Shown: positions 1-10,860, counted from the stretch's first letter. The stretch is 64,000 nucleotides of DNA from Symbiodinium kawagutii (GCA_009767595.1 VSDK01004377.1:88455-152454); one strand, 5' to 3'. Notes: generated by a model not told the origin, from the sequence alone. Made by a program: numbers and translations.

Positions 1-445
1 AGTTAAAGCAATGGAAGTTAAAGCAATGGAAGTTAAAGCCGTGGAAGTTAAAGCCGTGGAAGTTAAAACATTGAGAGTTAAAGCAATGGAAGTTAAAGCC
101 GTGGAAGTTAAAACATTGAGAGTTAAAGCAATGGAAGTTAAAGCAATGGCAGTTGAAGCATTGAGAGTTAAAGCAATGAGAGTTAAAGCATTGAGAGTTA
201 AAGCAATGAGAGTTAAAGCAATGAGAGTTACAGCCATGGAAGTTAAAGCAATGGAAATTAAAGCACTGAGAGTTAAAGCAATGGAAATTAAAGCATTGAG
301 AGTTAAAGCAATGGAAGTTAAAGCATTGAGAGTTAAAGCAATGAGAGTTAAAGCATTGAGAGTTAAAGCAATGGAAGTTAAAGCAATGGAAGTTAAAGCA
401 ATGGAAGTTAAAGCATTGGAAGTTAAAGTCACCTGCGTTGAAGCA
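1..445. repeat. 15-bp tandem minisatellite (AGTTAAAGCAATGGA family)
   Basis: About 29 units of a 15-bp repeat with variants at two positions (ATGGA, TTGAG, ATGAG, GTGGA). The array is already running at base 1, so it extends upstream. Because 15 is a multiple of three, the plus strand reads as an open pentapeptide array of Met/Leu-Glu/Arg-Val-Lys-Ala. No flanking non-repeat coding sequence is visible, so I treat it as satellite DNA, although a repeat-bearing exon is not excluded. Confidence 0.9.
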
Positions 446-491
446 ATGAGAGTTCAAGTGACAATCTGTATACCTGTCATCACTTCTTCAA

Positions 492-1740
492 GTTGACAAG
501 TTGAAAAACGAAGGAAGTCTCGCACGACAGCTTCGTGCCGGAGACGATCTCTATGACTGTTGTCACTTTTTGAAGTTGACATGTTGAAAAACGAAGGAAG
601 TCTCGCACGACAGCTTCGCGCCGGCGACGATCTCTGTGACTGCTGTCACTTTTTGAAATTGACAAGTTGAAAAACGAAGGAAGTCTCGCACGACAGCTTC
701 GTGCCGGAGACGATCTCTATGACTGTTGTCACTTTTTGAAGTTGACATGTTGAAAAACGAAGGAAGTCTCGCACGACAGCTTCGCGCCGGCGACGATCTC
801 CGTGACTGTTGTCACTTTTTGACGTCGACAAGTTGAAAAATGGAGGAAGTCTCGCACGACAGCTTCGCGCCGGCGACGATCTCTGAGACTGCTGTCACTT
901 TTTGAAATTGACAAGTTGAAAAACGAAGGAAGTCTCGCACGACAGCTTCGTGCCGGCGACGGTCTCTATGACTGTTGTCACTTTTTGAAGTTGACATGTT
1001 GAAAAATGGAGGAAGTCTCGCACGACAGCTTCGTGCCGGCGATGATCTCTGTGACTGTTGTGACTTTTTGACGTTGACAAGTTGAAAAGTGGAGGAAGTC
1101 TCGCACGACAGCTTCGTTTTTGAAGTTGTCGACGTGCAAAATGTGAGGACGCCTCGCACGAAAGTTTCGTTTTGTAAAATTTGGGTAGATAGCCGGCTCG
1201 CGAGATGCTGTGTTTTGCAATGCAAAGTGCGCTGCTCCGACGTTGAAAGTAAGCTCTGCGAAACGGCGGGTCCAGCTCTGCCTCGGGCTTGGCTCGGGCG
1301 AGGGTCGTGTGACTGTCGTCAAGAATGGAAGTTCGGGATCCGTTTTTGAAGGAAGTCTCGGACGAGAGCTTTGTTTCGGAGACTGTCCGTGTGACTGTTG
1401 TCACTTTTTGACGTCGACAAGTTGAAAAATGGAGGAAGTCTCGCACGACAGCTTCGTGCCGGCGACGATCTCTGTGACTGTTGTCACTTTTTGAAGTTGA
1501 CATGTTGAAAAACGAAGGAAGTCTCGCACGACAGCTTCGTGCCGGCGATGATCTCTGTGACTGTTGTGACTTTTTGAAGTTGACAAGTTGAAAAAGTGGA
1601 GGAGGTCTCGCACGACAGCTTCGTGCCGGCGACGATCTCCGTGACTGAAAAATGGAGGAAGTCTCGCACGACAGCTTCGTACTGGCGACGATCTCTGTGA
1701 CTGTTGTGTCTTTTTGAAATTGACAAATTGAAAAAGGAAG
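492..1740. repeat. 83-bp tandem satellite, interrupted
   Basis: The unit starts GTTGACAAGTTGAAAAA, contains GAAGTCTCGCACGACAGC and ends GTTGTCACTTTTTGAA. The period is 83 bp (unit starts at 492 and 575, for example). Seven or so units run to about 1100. Positions 1100-1400 are diverged or foreign sequence, and truncated units resume from about 1402 to 1740. The minus strand stays open for up to 288 codons, but 83 is not a multiple of three, so successive units rotate through all frames. This is a satellite, not a protein repeat. Confidence 0.9.
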
Positions 1741-1754
1741 GATTTGTGTGACTG

Positions 1755-2207
1755 TTGTCACTTCTGGCTGCTTTTGGCTGCTTCTGGCTGCTTCTGGGCT
1801 GCTTCTGGCTGCTTCTGGCTTGCTTGTGGGGTGCTTCTGGCTGCTTCTGGGCTTCTGGGCTGCTTCTGGGCTGCTTCTGGCTGCTTCTGGGCTGCTTCTG
1901 GCTGCTTCTGGCTCTGCTTCTGGCTGGTTCTGGGCTGCTTTTGGCTACTTCTGGGCTGCTTTTGGGCTGGTTCTGGGCTGCTTCTGGCTCTGCTTCTGGC
2001 TCTGCTTCTGGCTGCTTCTGGGCTGCTTCTGGCTGCTTCTGGCTAATTTTGGCTGCTTTTGGCTGCTTCTGGCCTTCTGGGCGGCTTTTGGGCTGCTTTT
2101 GGGCTGCTCTTTGCTGCTTCTGGCTGCTTCTGGGCTGGTTCTGGGCTGCTTTTGGGCTGCTCTTGGCCGCTTCTGGGCTGCTTGTGGCTCTTCTGGCTGC
2201 TTTGGTT
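1755..2207. repeat. GGCTGCTTCTG degenerate minisatellite
   Basis: Irregular tandem repeat of 10-12 bp units (CTGCTTCTGG, GCTGCTTTTGG). It is strongly asymmetric in base composition, with the plus strand rich in T and G and almost free of A. All three plus frames are open only because the motif lacks stop codons. Confidence 0.9.
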
Positions 2208-2210
2208 TTC

Positions 2211-2281
<71 letters not shown>
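2208..2281. repeat. (TTG)n microsatellite
   Basis: About 24 uninterrupted TTG/GTT triplets directly abutting the preceding minisatellite. It reads as poly-Leu, poly-Val or poly-Cys forward and poly-Gln in reverse; none of these is supported as a protein. Confidence 0.95.
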
Positions 2282-2282
<1 letters not shown>

Positions 2283-3380
2283 GCGCTGCGACATTATAGG
2301 CAGTTGATGGCTCCGAAATTTATAGGCACGCTTGTTTTCAGTTTATAATGAAATCACCTTGGAAACTTCCGCCCCCGGCTTGCCCGGGTACTATCTTAAT
2401 TTATCGTTGAAAGAACTATCATGTCTTCATCAAATAAAAAGTTTGACTTACTGGTGAAAAGCACTGACGTGTTGATGATTGCATCCAGAACGATTACCTC
2501 AAAACTATTTGTATTAGATTTTGTGTGGTAATTCTAGTGGAATACATTGATTGGCTGACGGTCAAATCATACCTGATATGGTATTCCAAATCCTCAAATC
2601 AAACCGGGATGACTTGAACGAGTGTTTCTGGTCCATAACCGGGAAAACTTGCAGTACTGCCAAGCTTTTCCCTTTGCCTCCCCACTGCCAATGGTTGAAG
2701 TTCCAAAACTGTGTCATTTTGGGTTCCCCGATGGTTGAACAATGATCCAGGCAGCTACAGCACCAGGGACTGCCAGGGAACATCCATGCCACGGTGACAG
2801 AAACCTGGAAATGCAGATCATCATCCACGAGGGCCGGCGATCTGGGCGAACCTCACAGATGGTCGAGGCTGGGTGGATGAATTGGTCTTTGCTCCGTAAA
2901 TAGTTGCAAATAGTGTTCGATAGTGGTTTAATAGTTGTCAACAAACCGATATTGAACCAGTGGTTTGATGGTAGTTTGAAAGGTTTAATAGTGATTCGAT
3001 TAATAGTGGTCAATGATGTTCAATAGTGGCTTTAGGTGATGAACAGTGATTAATATGGTGGTCAATGACTCCCGTCTTGATGGCAAACAAGTCTTGCAAA
3101 ACTCATGTTTAGTATGAAACGGATGCATCTGTTTCAGTGTCCTTTACTTTTGTGCAGTGAGATTGGTACCAGGTTTGTAAACAAAATCCCATCACGACTT
3201 CACGATACCCAGTATTTCAAACACATTATCAGCAATGACCATCAACAGGCATCATCAGCTACTAGTAATCATCATCAATTAATAGTTTTCAACCCAGTGA
3301 CTAAAAAACTGTAAACAACTATCATTATAAATCATCTGAAACTGATGGCAAACTCTACAGGGAAACCCTGTTTGAAATCC
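2282..3380. other. AT-rich intergenic or intronic sequence
   Basis: Contains fragments of the dispersed degenerate GGTTTGATAGTGG/TGGTTAATG repeat (2890-3060) and a GC-richer patch at about 2750-2880 that is open in several frames. No exon can be supported. Confidence 0.5.
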
Positions 3381-3387
3381 AAGGGCG

Positions 3388-3860
3388 CTGCAGATGTCCC
3401 AACAACCAACCCAGTGAACCGGCTGATGACCCTTTGGCCATCCCACCCCGCTGAACCGCCCCGGCCTATGGTCCAGCTCTGGCCGGCATGGACCAAAAAC
3501 ATGACCTGAGCTGCCAGGCCGCCTGTGTAGCTTTCATGTCGCGGGATTAGTTGAGCCTCGTAAGCAGAAATTGGATGAGAACTTAGTGATAGCCAACAGC
3601 TATAGGATGATCACCAAGTGTTGCATAATAATGTACCAGCAATAGTTACAGTAATTATCATAATTTCTTCGAAGATCCAGCTGATTGAAGAATCTGTTCG
3701 ATGGTAAATCGTCAGCTATGGCAACAGAAGTGACTCGTGGGTTGCATCTCCCATGACACAAATGCTCTGCAGAATGGGTCTGTCCCATGGAGGATCCTAA
3801 TCGGATATATGGTTTCCCTACCAAAGGCCGCAGTATCCTGAAGGTAAATCTCCTCAATGC
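3388..3860 (-). CDS. Possible minus-strand exons, unrecognised
   Basis: Two GC-richer islands (about 3388-3550 and 3690-3857) have open minus-strand frames with coding-like composition, including the stretches GLAAQVMFLVHAGQSW and SVAIADDLPSNRFFNQ. They fit the general pattern of short minus-strand exons in a repeat-rich background. Boundaries and product are unknown, and either island could be non-coding. Confidence 0.25.
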
Positions 3861-4040
3861 TCCTTATCTACTCGGAGGTGCATACCCATGTAGTCACTGG
3901 CTGCTGACCATGGATAGGGGTTATTGGTTCAACCAATAGGCATTCTCAAACAACCATCGAGCATGGTGAACATGTGTGACCTACCACAGTTCCAACCCCC
4001 AAACCAAAGTAGCAATGGTCGGTCTCCGAAAGAAACCCTC

Positions 4041-4108
4041 GAGAGGTGATGTTGTCCACGTGTTCGATGCGCACTCGGTCTCTTAAGAGACTCATGGTCG
4101 GCAACGAT
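4041..4108 (-). CDS. Possible minus-strand exon, unrecognised
   Basis: A short open minus-strand segment reading RVRIEHVDNITSRGFLSET. It is of higher complexity than its surroundings. Family unknown and boundaries approximate. Confidence 0.3.
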
Positions 4109-4283
4109 TTCTAGTTCATGATTAAATCATGGCTAAGGTCTGACACAGATCATCGTAGTCAGTACGAACATGGTCATGCGTGGTGTATATTCAATGATAA
4201 AAAAGCTGTTAATCAATTTCATGGTCTATCGGTGACCATGGTTTCATTTTTGGAACTTATCAAGCATATCGTTTGTGGATATC

Positions 4284-4331
4284 GATATTTATGGTCATTG
4301 ATATTTATGGTCATTGATATTTATGGTCATT
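4284..4331. repeat. 16-bp direct repeat, three copies
   Basis: Three perfect head-to-tail copies of GATATTTATGGTCATT. Confidence 0.95.
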
Positions 4332-4555
4332 CCTGTTGAACAGGATATTTATATCAACTCAGACTCAGCGTTTTTAGCGGTCAATTGTGCGATCAGGGTT
4401 CCAATGGTTGAGCTCTCTATGGTTTGATTGAGGTGGTTTGTGACAGTCCATCCTGGTTTTACACTGATTAGTCACGGTCTAGAGAGTCTCACATGGTTAG
4501 ACATGATTTATGATGGTTGATCATCATGGGCACCGGTGGTTTCTACTGGCTAGTG

Positions 4556-4700
4556 CCGCCAAGGGACACACGCTGCAATCAGCAAGTTCGGTCTTTTTCC
4601 CAAACGCGAGCGCAGCCGAGGTGTCCCTTTTAAGGGCAACATTTCCGGGCGGAACATGGCGTGGTTTCTGCTGAGCAAAAAGAGGCAACTCGCTGCTTCA
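4556..4700 (-). CDS. Possible minus-strand exon, unrecognised
   Basis: GC-rich island open on the minus strand (MFRPEMLPLKGTPRLRSRLG and following residues). The plus strand is also open over part of it, so the strand is inferred mainly from the minus bias of the clearer exons. Confidence 0.3.
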
Positions 4701-5057
4701 ACGGATCTGTTCTACAGGATCCTGTTTCCAGATCATCCGGATTCTTGCTTGGCTACAATTTTTTGATTTTCTGCCAATAAGATGATGCTACCATATACGT
4801 GCCTACTTCAATCGTGACATGGGATGGAAAACAGCAACATGAGGAACAGGTGGCAAATTCTGAGCTTCCAAAACATTTCAAAACAATTTGCCTCTGCCAC
4901 CAACGGCTAGCTTGAGCAAACCAGAGCGAAACAACACTGACTTAGATGGCCTTGATGTCAGGAAACTGCTACAGCTACTGCTTGATGGTTAAAACTGCTA
5001 CAGCTTCTGCTTTGAATGACGAAGTGCGAGTCAGCTTTTCTGCATTTACCCACGCCA

Positions 5058-5117
5058 TCCACCATCATCCACCATCATCCACCATCATCCACCATCATCC
5101 ACCATCATCCACCATCC
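5058..5117. repeat. CCACCATCAT microsatellite
   Basis: Six head-to-tail copies of a 10-bp unit (CCACCATCAT), slightly degenerate at the right end. Confidence 0.9.
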
Positions 5118-5164
5118 ATTTACCCACCACGGTATCCATCTAACCACAGCATCCAAAGGTGACC

Positions 5165-5275
5165 ATCACAGCTATGCGAAATTCCAGCCGTGGTGTCCCA
5201 CTCAGTCACCGTCACAGCAAGCTCTGGGATCGAGCTACTCATAAGCCCCACATATGCATGCAGAGGTGGTGCTTT
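5165..5275 (-). CDS. Exon downstream of introner A1
   Basis: The minus strand reads KAPPLHAYVGLMSSS and then SIPELAVTVTEWDTT. The exon starts directly after TTGAG at 5276, which is the acceptor inside the family A terminal repeat. Its frame matches the exon ending at 5384, so removing 108 nt joins ...ELRM to KAPP.... The product is not recognised. The 3' boundary is approximate; GT lies after SCDG. Confidence 0.5.
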
Positions 5276-5384
5276 CTCAAGCCATGGGGGACCTCCAAAA
5301 AATGCTTGGCTCACTACCATAAATGCTCCATGGTCAATAAACTGAATGATAACTACGGGTACCCCTGTGACTTGAGAAACCACC
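5265..5384 (-). mobile_element. Family A introner-like element, copy A1
   Basis: A 120-bp element with terminal inverted repeats GGTGGTGCTTTCTCAA and TTGAGAAACCACC, an internal GGGTACCCC remnant near one end, and an AT-rich centre. On the minus strand, 5276-5383 is a GT...AG intron of 108 nt in phase 0 with coding exons on both sides. Because 108 is a multiple of three and the element lacks a stop in that frame, the unspliced sequence also stays open. Confidence 0.85.
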
Positions 5385-5457
5385 ATACGTAGCTCGAACC
5401 CCAGTTCAACCAAGCAACTAACCAGAAAGGCTTGGACCTCAACAGGGGTTGACAACC
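5384..5457 (-). CDS. Exon upstream of introner A1
   Basis: The minus strand reads LSTPVEVQAFLVSCLVELGF ending ELRM, with an AG just upstream of the first codons. The last base of the Met codon is the first G of the family A repeat, followed by donor GTGGTT. The product is unknown. Confidence 0.5.
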
Positions 5458-5477
5458 TGATCATCCCCTCCTACCAG

Positions 5478-5600
5478 CCGATCACCGGGTCCCGCCTCGC
5501 AGGCGCATACTCCCATGACGGCCAAGGACATCTCCAAGAGCGCAGGCTCCCGGGTCACCATCTGGCGTCCCCAGATGTCCCAAAGGTAGGATCCCGCGAA
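5478..5600 (-). CDS. Minus-strand exon, unrecognised
   Basis: The minus strand reads YLWDIWGRQMVTREPALLEM and then SLAVMGVCACEAGPGDRL, ending at a GTAGGA donor-like site. The distance to the next exon candidate (from about 5457) is too short for a normal intron, so one of the two junctions is misread or the locus has decayed. Confidence 0.4.
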
Positions 5601-5877
5601 GCAATAAAGCTGGTTAATGGTTGTTGATATTGGTGAATTACGAATTTTGATAGTGGTGGTTGATAGTGGTATTTCGAATGGTGAAAGTGGTTGGTTAATA
5701 AATATTTCTAGATCCAACTCTGAATGTTCCAACTCTGAATATACCAATTTATGATTCATAGTGGTCAATGATTGGCGTTTATAATTTCTACTAGGGGGTA
5801 ATTACCAAAAGCAAGCAACAGCTCATGGTACAGTAGATTCTGCTCACCAATTCTTGGCGCCAGTAGTTGTTGACTCA

Positions 5878-5927
5878 GCGCCAACCGTGAGGGAGGGCCC
5901 ATGTTCAATCTCCGGGATGTCCATCAG
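5878..5927 (-). CDS. Possible small minus-strand exon
   Basis: The minus strand reads MDIPEIEHGPSLTVGAESTT. It is short and rests on composition only. Confidence 0.25.
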
Positions 5928-5929
5928 TT

Positions 5930-7770
5930 GGATGGATGTGTTTTGGTGGAACGTTTTCAAGAGAAAGTTGTCGCAAGCATGGATCTTCCATATTGTTGGT
6001 TGTTAGTGGTTACGAAGTCCTATAGATGTGGATCCATCATACTGTTGGTGATTACCTATAGTTGGCTGTCCATAATTATTAAGCTCTATTAGTTGGCTGT
6101 TAGTGGTTTATTAAGTCCTATTGTTAAGGGTGAAGCCCCATCATTGACCGCTCTGAACCGTCCAACACAATCGAATTCGTGGCGGAAAAAGCCAAACCAC
6201 CGGGAACGCCTCTGGCAGTTTTCCAGCGAGGGCGCGGACCGCTCCGAAACACCTCAGGAGAAGTAGCGCAAGTGTTTCAACAGGAAAAAACATTGCTTGA
6301 TAACCACTAAATAGGTGGTTTCTATACGGTAGAGATTATAGGGCTTAATTATTCACAGTAGATACTTGGCTGACCAGTACTAGATCGCTAGAGATTGTAT
6401 GGCTCAATTACCACTATATAACTTAATTAACATATTTGCAAGTGATAGCAACACAAACAAAAAATGTTAAAATGAATGTTGGCTCAATGATGGCTAGATG
6501 CTTGGGCACTGGTTCAATGATGCGCATCAAAAGGGTGAGCCACTTGAAGTAGACAAAGTAGAAACAGTGTGTGCACAAGCAACAAAAATGTTCCTCTAGT
6601 GCAACCAAGTGTACTGTACTGTATCTTTCTGTGCCAATGTAATGGTGCATATATCACTTAGTTGCAGATGCTTCGACTCAAACCGACGTTGATTCATACA
6701 TTGAGCTTGTCGGCCACATGAGGCCGATGCACATCAATCAAGGGCTGTAGAAACATCCATATACCCAACCATTGAACACCTTGGTCCCCTGCAAGAAGAT
6801 GGAACAATATTGTTAACAAACACAGTGATTTACCATATTTTTACAGTGATTTACAGTATTTTGTAAGGACCAATATTGTTAACACCTTGGTCCACACATG
6901 TGGTTACAGCCCTTCGAACAAACACTGTTATTAGCCGTTCTTAACCAAGTCATGATGGACCAATCTTGTTAGAGATACGATCCTCTATCAGCTGTGTCTG
7001 GCCATTCAATATCAATCACCATCAGCCATTGTGATTTGTAGCTAGGAAGCGCCAATTCTCATCGTTGTTGGTTCTCGACAATCATAAATGGTGGCCGGTT
7101 TCAGCCCCTATGAATCATATTAGTCAACCAACCCTTTGCGAATAATTGCTAGGAAACAAAACATGTCAAACAAACCACCAGCAGAAAATATCATGGCTTA
7201 AGGTTGGTTGGCAATGGTAATCAGTTCTGAGCCATTCAGATTCCCTGTTCACTACCACTGTCGACATCGTCCCCAACTTATTTTGGATGACCATTTGCGC
7301 CAACCATCATTACGCCAACAGGTTTTGACCATTCAATACTCGATGGTGAATAATCCTCCCTATGATTGGTAATGCAGCGATACTTCTGACCAGAATGAGG
7401 AACATGAACCATCATCAGCATCACCATATTCATCAACCATTCATAATCTCATAAACTGTTAATACCCCACGAATAAACCACTCACTAACCACAGCTTAAG
7501 ATCAATTAATCAATTGACCCTTTGACCATTCGCCACTGGTTACTCATGAACCACTAACCATGCTTGGATTTTTTGTTCATTCATTTACCATTAATCAACC
7601 ATTCATTAACCCTTGAAAAACCAACTGGCACCCCATCATTAAGCATTCATTGGTCCTAATTAACCATTGACCATGAGCCACTGCTTGGATTTCTTTTCTT
7701 CATCAACCATCCATTTATAACCCCCAACCACTGGGCCAACTTTAACCTGGTCGCTAACCATACCACTGGT
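5930..7770. other. Repeat-rich non-coding stretch
   Basis: Low-complexity sequence built from TAGTTGGCTGTTAGTGG (6000-6110) and AACCATTCATTAACCA-type words (7000-7770). One GC-richer patch at 6170-6270 is open in several frames on both strands, so no strand can be assigned. No gene supported. Confidence 0.5.
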
Positions 7771-7773
7771 TGC

Positions 7774-7856
7774 TCATGGAGTTGCTCATGGAGTTGCTCA
7801 TGGAGTTGCTCACCCCTAACCATCCCTAACCATCCCTAACCATCCCTAGCCATTGA
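7774..7856. repeat. Two adjacent short tandem arrays
   Basis: Four copies of a 14-bp unit (GTTGCTCATGGA plus 2) followed by four copies of a 10-bp unit (CTAACCATCC). Confidence 0.9.
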
Positions 7857-7859
7857 TTG

Positions 7860-8048
7860 GCACCGCCCCATGACCCATCGCCATGGCCCCACGACGACCG
7901 AGGTCGGTGCGCGAAGGCGGCCAGGAAGGCTCTGCGGGGACGGATGGCCTCATCGGGCAGCGCCAAACGCCTCGTGCACGACGCACCGTTGCGGCGCAGC
8001 GCCACAGGGGGCGGTGCCCGTGCGTGACCAACAGATGCATCCGATGGA
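7860..8048 (-). CDS. Possible GC-rich minus-strand exon
   Basis: One of the most GC-rich islands in the distal part of the window. Two minus-strand frames are open, one reading ARAPPPVALRRNGASCTRRL. Plus-strand frames are open too, so the coding status is uncertain. Confidence 0.25.
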
Positions 8049-8454
8049 TCCGATGGATGATGATTGGTGAGTTGGTTGACCAAGCTACATGGATGGCATG
8101 GATGGAATGATTGATGGATTTGACGGTGAGTTGGGTGGGGTGCTCAGTATGGCGTCTTCATCGATCGTGAACATGGTGGTTAAGAAGTTGCGAGCAGGTG
8201 ACCGACTCAGTTTCATGATGGTGTGTGCTTCAGGTTTTTGGGAATGAATTCAGCTAAGGGCTAGGGCCTAGCAATAGTGGTGAATGAGTGGTGACTGGTC
8301 TGACGACTGATGGTTACCGGTTGATAGGTGACTTGGTGAAAGCACACCTGTGTACCAGCAATCATTAGCATAATATATTGCATCGAAACTTTTTGTAGGT
8401 TAGACATCATGATATACAGTACCAACATGTCACTAAATTATCACAGGTTCTAGA

Positions 8455-8555
8455 ACGCCCCTCAATCCAGGTTAACCTCTGGTAATCCTTCATAGCTGAT
8501 GACCTGGTCAATGGTTGGGTAGCAGCCATGATATCAGCAAATCGTGGGTTCTTCG
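8455..8555 (-). CDS. Minus-strand exon, unrecognised
   Basis: CTTTCAG acceptor, then a minus-strand frame reading KNPRFADIMAATQPLTRSSA and MKDYQRLTWIEGRSR. Good coding composition and an acceptor with a pyrimidine tract. The 3' boundary is unclear. Confidence 0.45.
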
Positions 8556-8903
8556 CTGAAAGGGTAAGATACCAAAAATAATGGTAAAGTTGGTGGTAAT
8601 CGGACCCGAGGTGGTGAGCAATAGTGATGAACAGTAGGCTTTGATAATGGATGACATTTGAATTGGGCATTCACTCTGATCATTTCACATTATATCACGA
8701 CACCATCATATATCAAATAAAATTCCATTAGTATCTCAGTCAGTATGTTGGATATGTATCTACTGCAGTTGATCGAGCTTGCAGGCATCCTGGTACACCA
8801 TCTTTAACCAACAAGTCATCGCATCAAATTGTGATTGTAACAATCTGTGGCCTATTGAGTCCTGTGATCTGTCCTCCAAGGTGTTCTGCAAGTGTAGTTC
8901 TAG

Positions 8904-9631
8904 TTGACTATAGATATGTTCAGCACTTCTAGGGTTCCAGCCTTGCTTTCTGTGCTAAATCTTATGGCAGACTGCAGTCAAGAAGGATACAGCCACAGCG
9001 TATTGGTTATGCCACGGCGCGGGATGCAGCTTGCTACATGTTTTGAAGAGCAGCGAGACCAGCTAGCGCGCTGTCACCGATTTCAACCAGCTTCTGGCGG
9101 AGCAAATGGCGACAAGGCGAATGATGTCGCTGACAAAGCGAAGTGCTCTGCAAAAGAACTTTGTGAAGTCACTCAGCAAGGCCCAAAGAAGTCAGAGCTT
9201 GAGAATATGATGTTGCAAGGAAAGGTCCAACAACGAGCTCAAGCGGTTGAAAATGGTGAAAAATATCCAGGAGCACAACCTCTAAGGCATCGGTCGGTCT
9301 TGAAGTACCAGTTGTTGCAGGAGCAGAATGACTTTCAGGAATCAACATGCAGCATTCATGAGGAGCAGCAAACCTTTGCAAATAACGACGAGCAAATCAC
9401 GTGCGCAATCCGACTATCGCGAGGCTGAAGGCCATAGTCAAACGCTTGGAAGATCAAACCCACGAGCTGGAGCGGGTCCATGCAGGGAAGCTTCTGGAGA
9501 GCCAGAACAACAAAAATTCTGTAGAGCCCAGCGACCACTCAGAAATGGCTTCCTCATGCTGTCTCCATCTCCTATCATCAACGCCTCAGGTACAGCGGCT
9601 GACCATCGATCTTCGTAGCTTCGTTCAATGA
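8904..9631 (+). pseudogene. Frameshifted coiled-coil retrocopy (pseudogene)
   Basis: An intronless stretch of about 600 bp on the plus strand, while the flanking exons (8455-8555, 9658-9823) are on the minus strand. Coding-like, charged heptad-type sequence moves between all three frames: about 9060-9215 reads AVTDFNQLLAEQMATRRMMS and then ALQKNFVKSLSKAQRS; the next part reads LKYQLLQEQNDFQESTCSIH and EEQQTFANNDEQ; about 9400-9520 reads RLKAIVKRLEDQTHELERVH. At least two frame changes are needed and no single start-to-stop frame covers it. I infer a decayed processed copy of a long coiled-coil (cytoskeletal or motor-type) protein; the parent family is not identified. Confidence 0.55.
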
Positions 9632-9657
9632 AGTTTTCGAGTCGGCTGAGTCGGCGC

Positions 9658-9823
9658 TCATCGCCCTGGGTCGTCCAACTGGACCGTGGCTTGGATGCCC
9701 AAGAGCTTCAACTCCTGCTTCATCTTCCAAGCGAAGGACCGCCATTCGTCAAAGGACACGGAGCTTCCACCTGAATCAACGGGCGCTGGGGGATGGGCTG
9801 TGGTGACTAAATATGGGGGGGTT
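9658..9823 (-). CDS. Minus-strand exon abutting a family A remnant
   Basis: Starts directly after CTATTTTCAG, which matches the 3' end of family A, and reads TPPYLVTTAHPPAPVDSGG and then SFDEWRSFAWKMKQELKLLG, ending with a TGA at 9658. The open frame through WKMKQELKLLGIQATVQLDD is convincing. It could be a terminal exon (stop at 9658) or could splice earlier. The product is unknown. Confidence 0.5.
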
Positions 9824-9892
9824 CTGAAAATAGGGAACCCTCCCAAATGATTGATTTATTGCTATGAATCACTAATAGTTCGATGATTTAAA
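9813..9892 (-). mobile_element. Family A element, divergent partial copy A2
   Basis: GGGGGGGTTCTGAAAATAGGG followed by the family's AT-rich centre (TTGATTTATTGCTATGAATC). The distal terminal repeat is lost. Its retained end supplies the CAG acceptor of the exon starting at 9823. Confidence 0.55.
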
Positions 9893-10183
9893 AGGGGTTT
9901 GAATCCGATATCATATTGATGAAAACGGTATATGGATTATACAGCCCCTATCGGATGCACTTAGATCGCCGGATGCACTTAGATCTGACTATCTACGAAA
10001 TCTTGCCTGACCATTCATATCAAAATAACATCAACAACGGCTGTCCGACATGTGTGTACAAATATAATTTGTCCACAAGTTGCTCGCAACATCACAGGTC
10101 ACTGTTGATGCTTGTGGTTTTCCCATGGGTTTGCAATGTACCTAGAGCTGGTTGTGTTGATTTGGTGCTTCTTTTCTATCCAC

Positions 10184-10245
10184 CTGGTTTGCTGGCCAAA
10201 TCTCTCATGGCTTCTGCCGAATGGTGCAGCTCAGTAATCTTTGGC
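10184..10245 (-). CDS. Small minus-strand exon, unrecognised
   Basis: Bounded by a CTCGCAG acceptor and a CCAG/GTGGAT donor. The minus strand reads VPKITELHHSAEAMRDLASK. Compact, well-delimited and helical in character. Likely belongs to the same gene as nearby minus exons; family unknown. Confidence 0.5.
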
Positions 10246-10634
10246 ACCTGCGAGGCAGAAAACCGATAAAAAAACATAACTTTTGAAGGAAAGTTGTGAG
10301 TAGTTGCAGCAAGTTGATGGTTGGCAATGTAATCATAATCATAGAAAACTATAATGATTAGTACAATACCCAACCATTATACAATAACAGGTTTATCAAT
10401 TGTTATTGTGGGCACCAAAATATGTGTAGCACGACAGCTTTTAAGGAACGTTGTGAGTAGTTGTTAGTACCAGTGGCAATGTAACCAAATGGTAAGCAAA
10501 ATGGTACAGCGTGGGACTGATAAAAACAGCAGTATGGCTTATCAGTAGTTGCAGCCAAACCAATCTAACCAGATGGTTTTGTTTAAGCAGTATGGCTATG
10601 TATAGTTTGATCTTCTAGTCGACCAACCACATGG

Positions 10635-10860
10635 TTGAACAAGCCAAACAAATTCTCACTGGGACTGGAATCATCACGATTCATGCCGAACCCTCCAAAC
10701 CAGAGCAGTAGGGACACATCCCTTCCCCCGTTTATAGCCAACATGCCCAACCAGTTCTTCAAAATCAGCTCCGAATCACTGGCTTGGAGCGCATCGCATC
10801 CCCCAACAAAAACATGACTCCTTGTCATTGTAGATGCAGCTCTGAACAACCGACCCCCTT
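10635..10860 (-). CDS. Minus-strand exon, unrecognised
   Basis: An open minus-strand frame reading SHVFVGGCDALQASDSELIL and then KNWLGMLAINGGRDVSLLLW. Both boundaries are approximate and part of the frame may be intronic. Confidence 0.4.

Noticed and set aside
11-496. 161-codon plus-strand frame with Met-Glu-Val-Lys-Ala repeats
   Set aside because: It is only the 15-bp tandem array read in frame; no non-repeat coding flank.
1744-2348. Long Leu/Trp/Gly/Cys-rich plus-strand frames and a poly-Gln minus frame
   Set aside because: They arise from stop-free minisatellite and TTG microsatellite sequence, and all frames are open equally.
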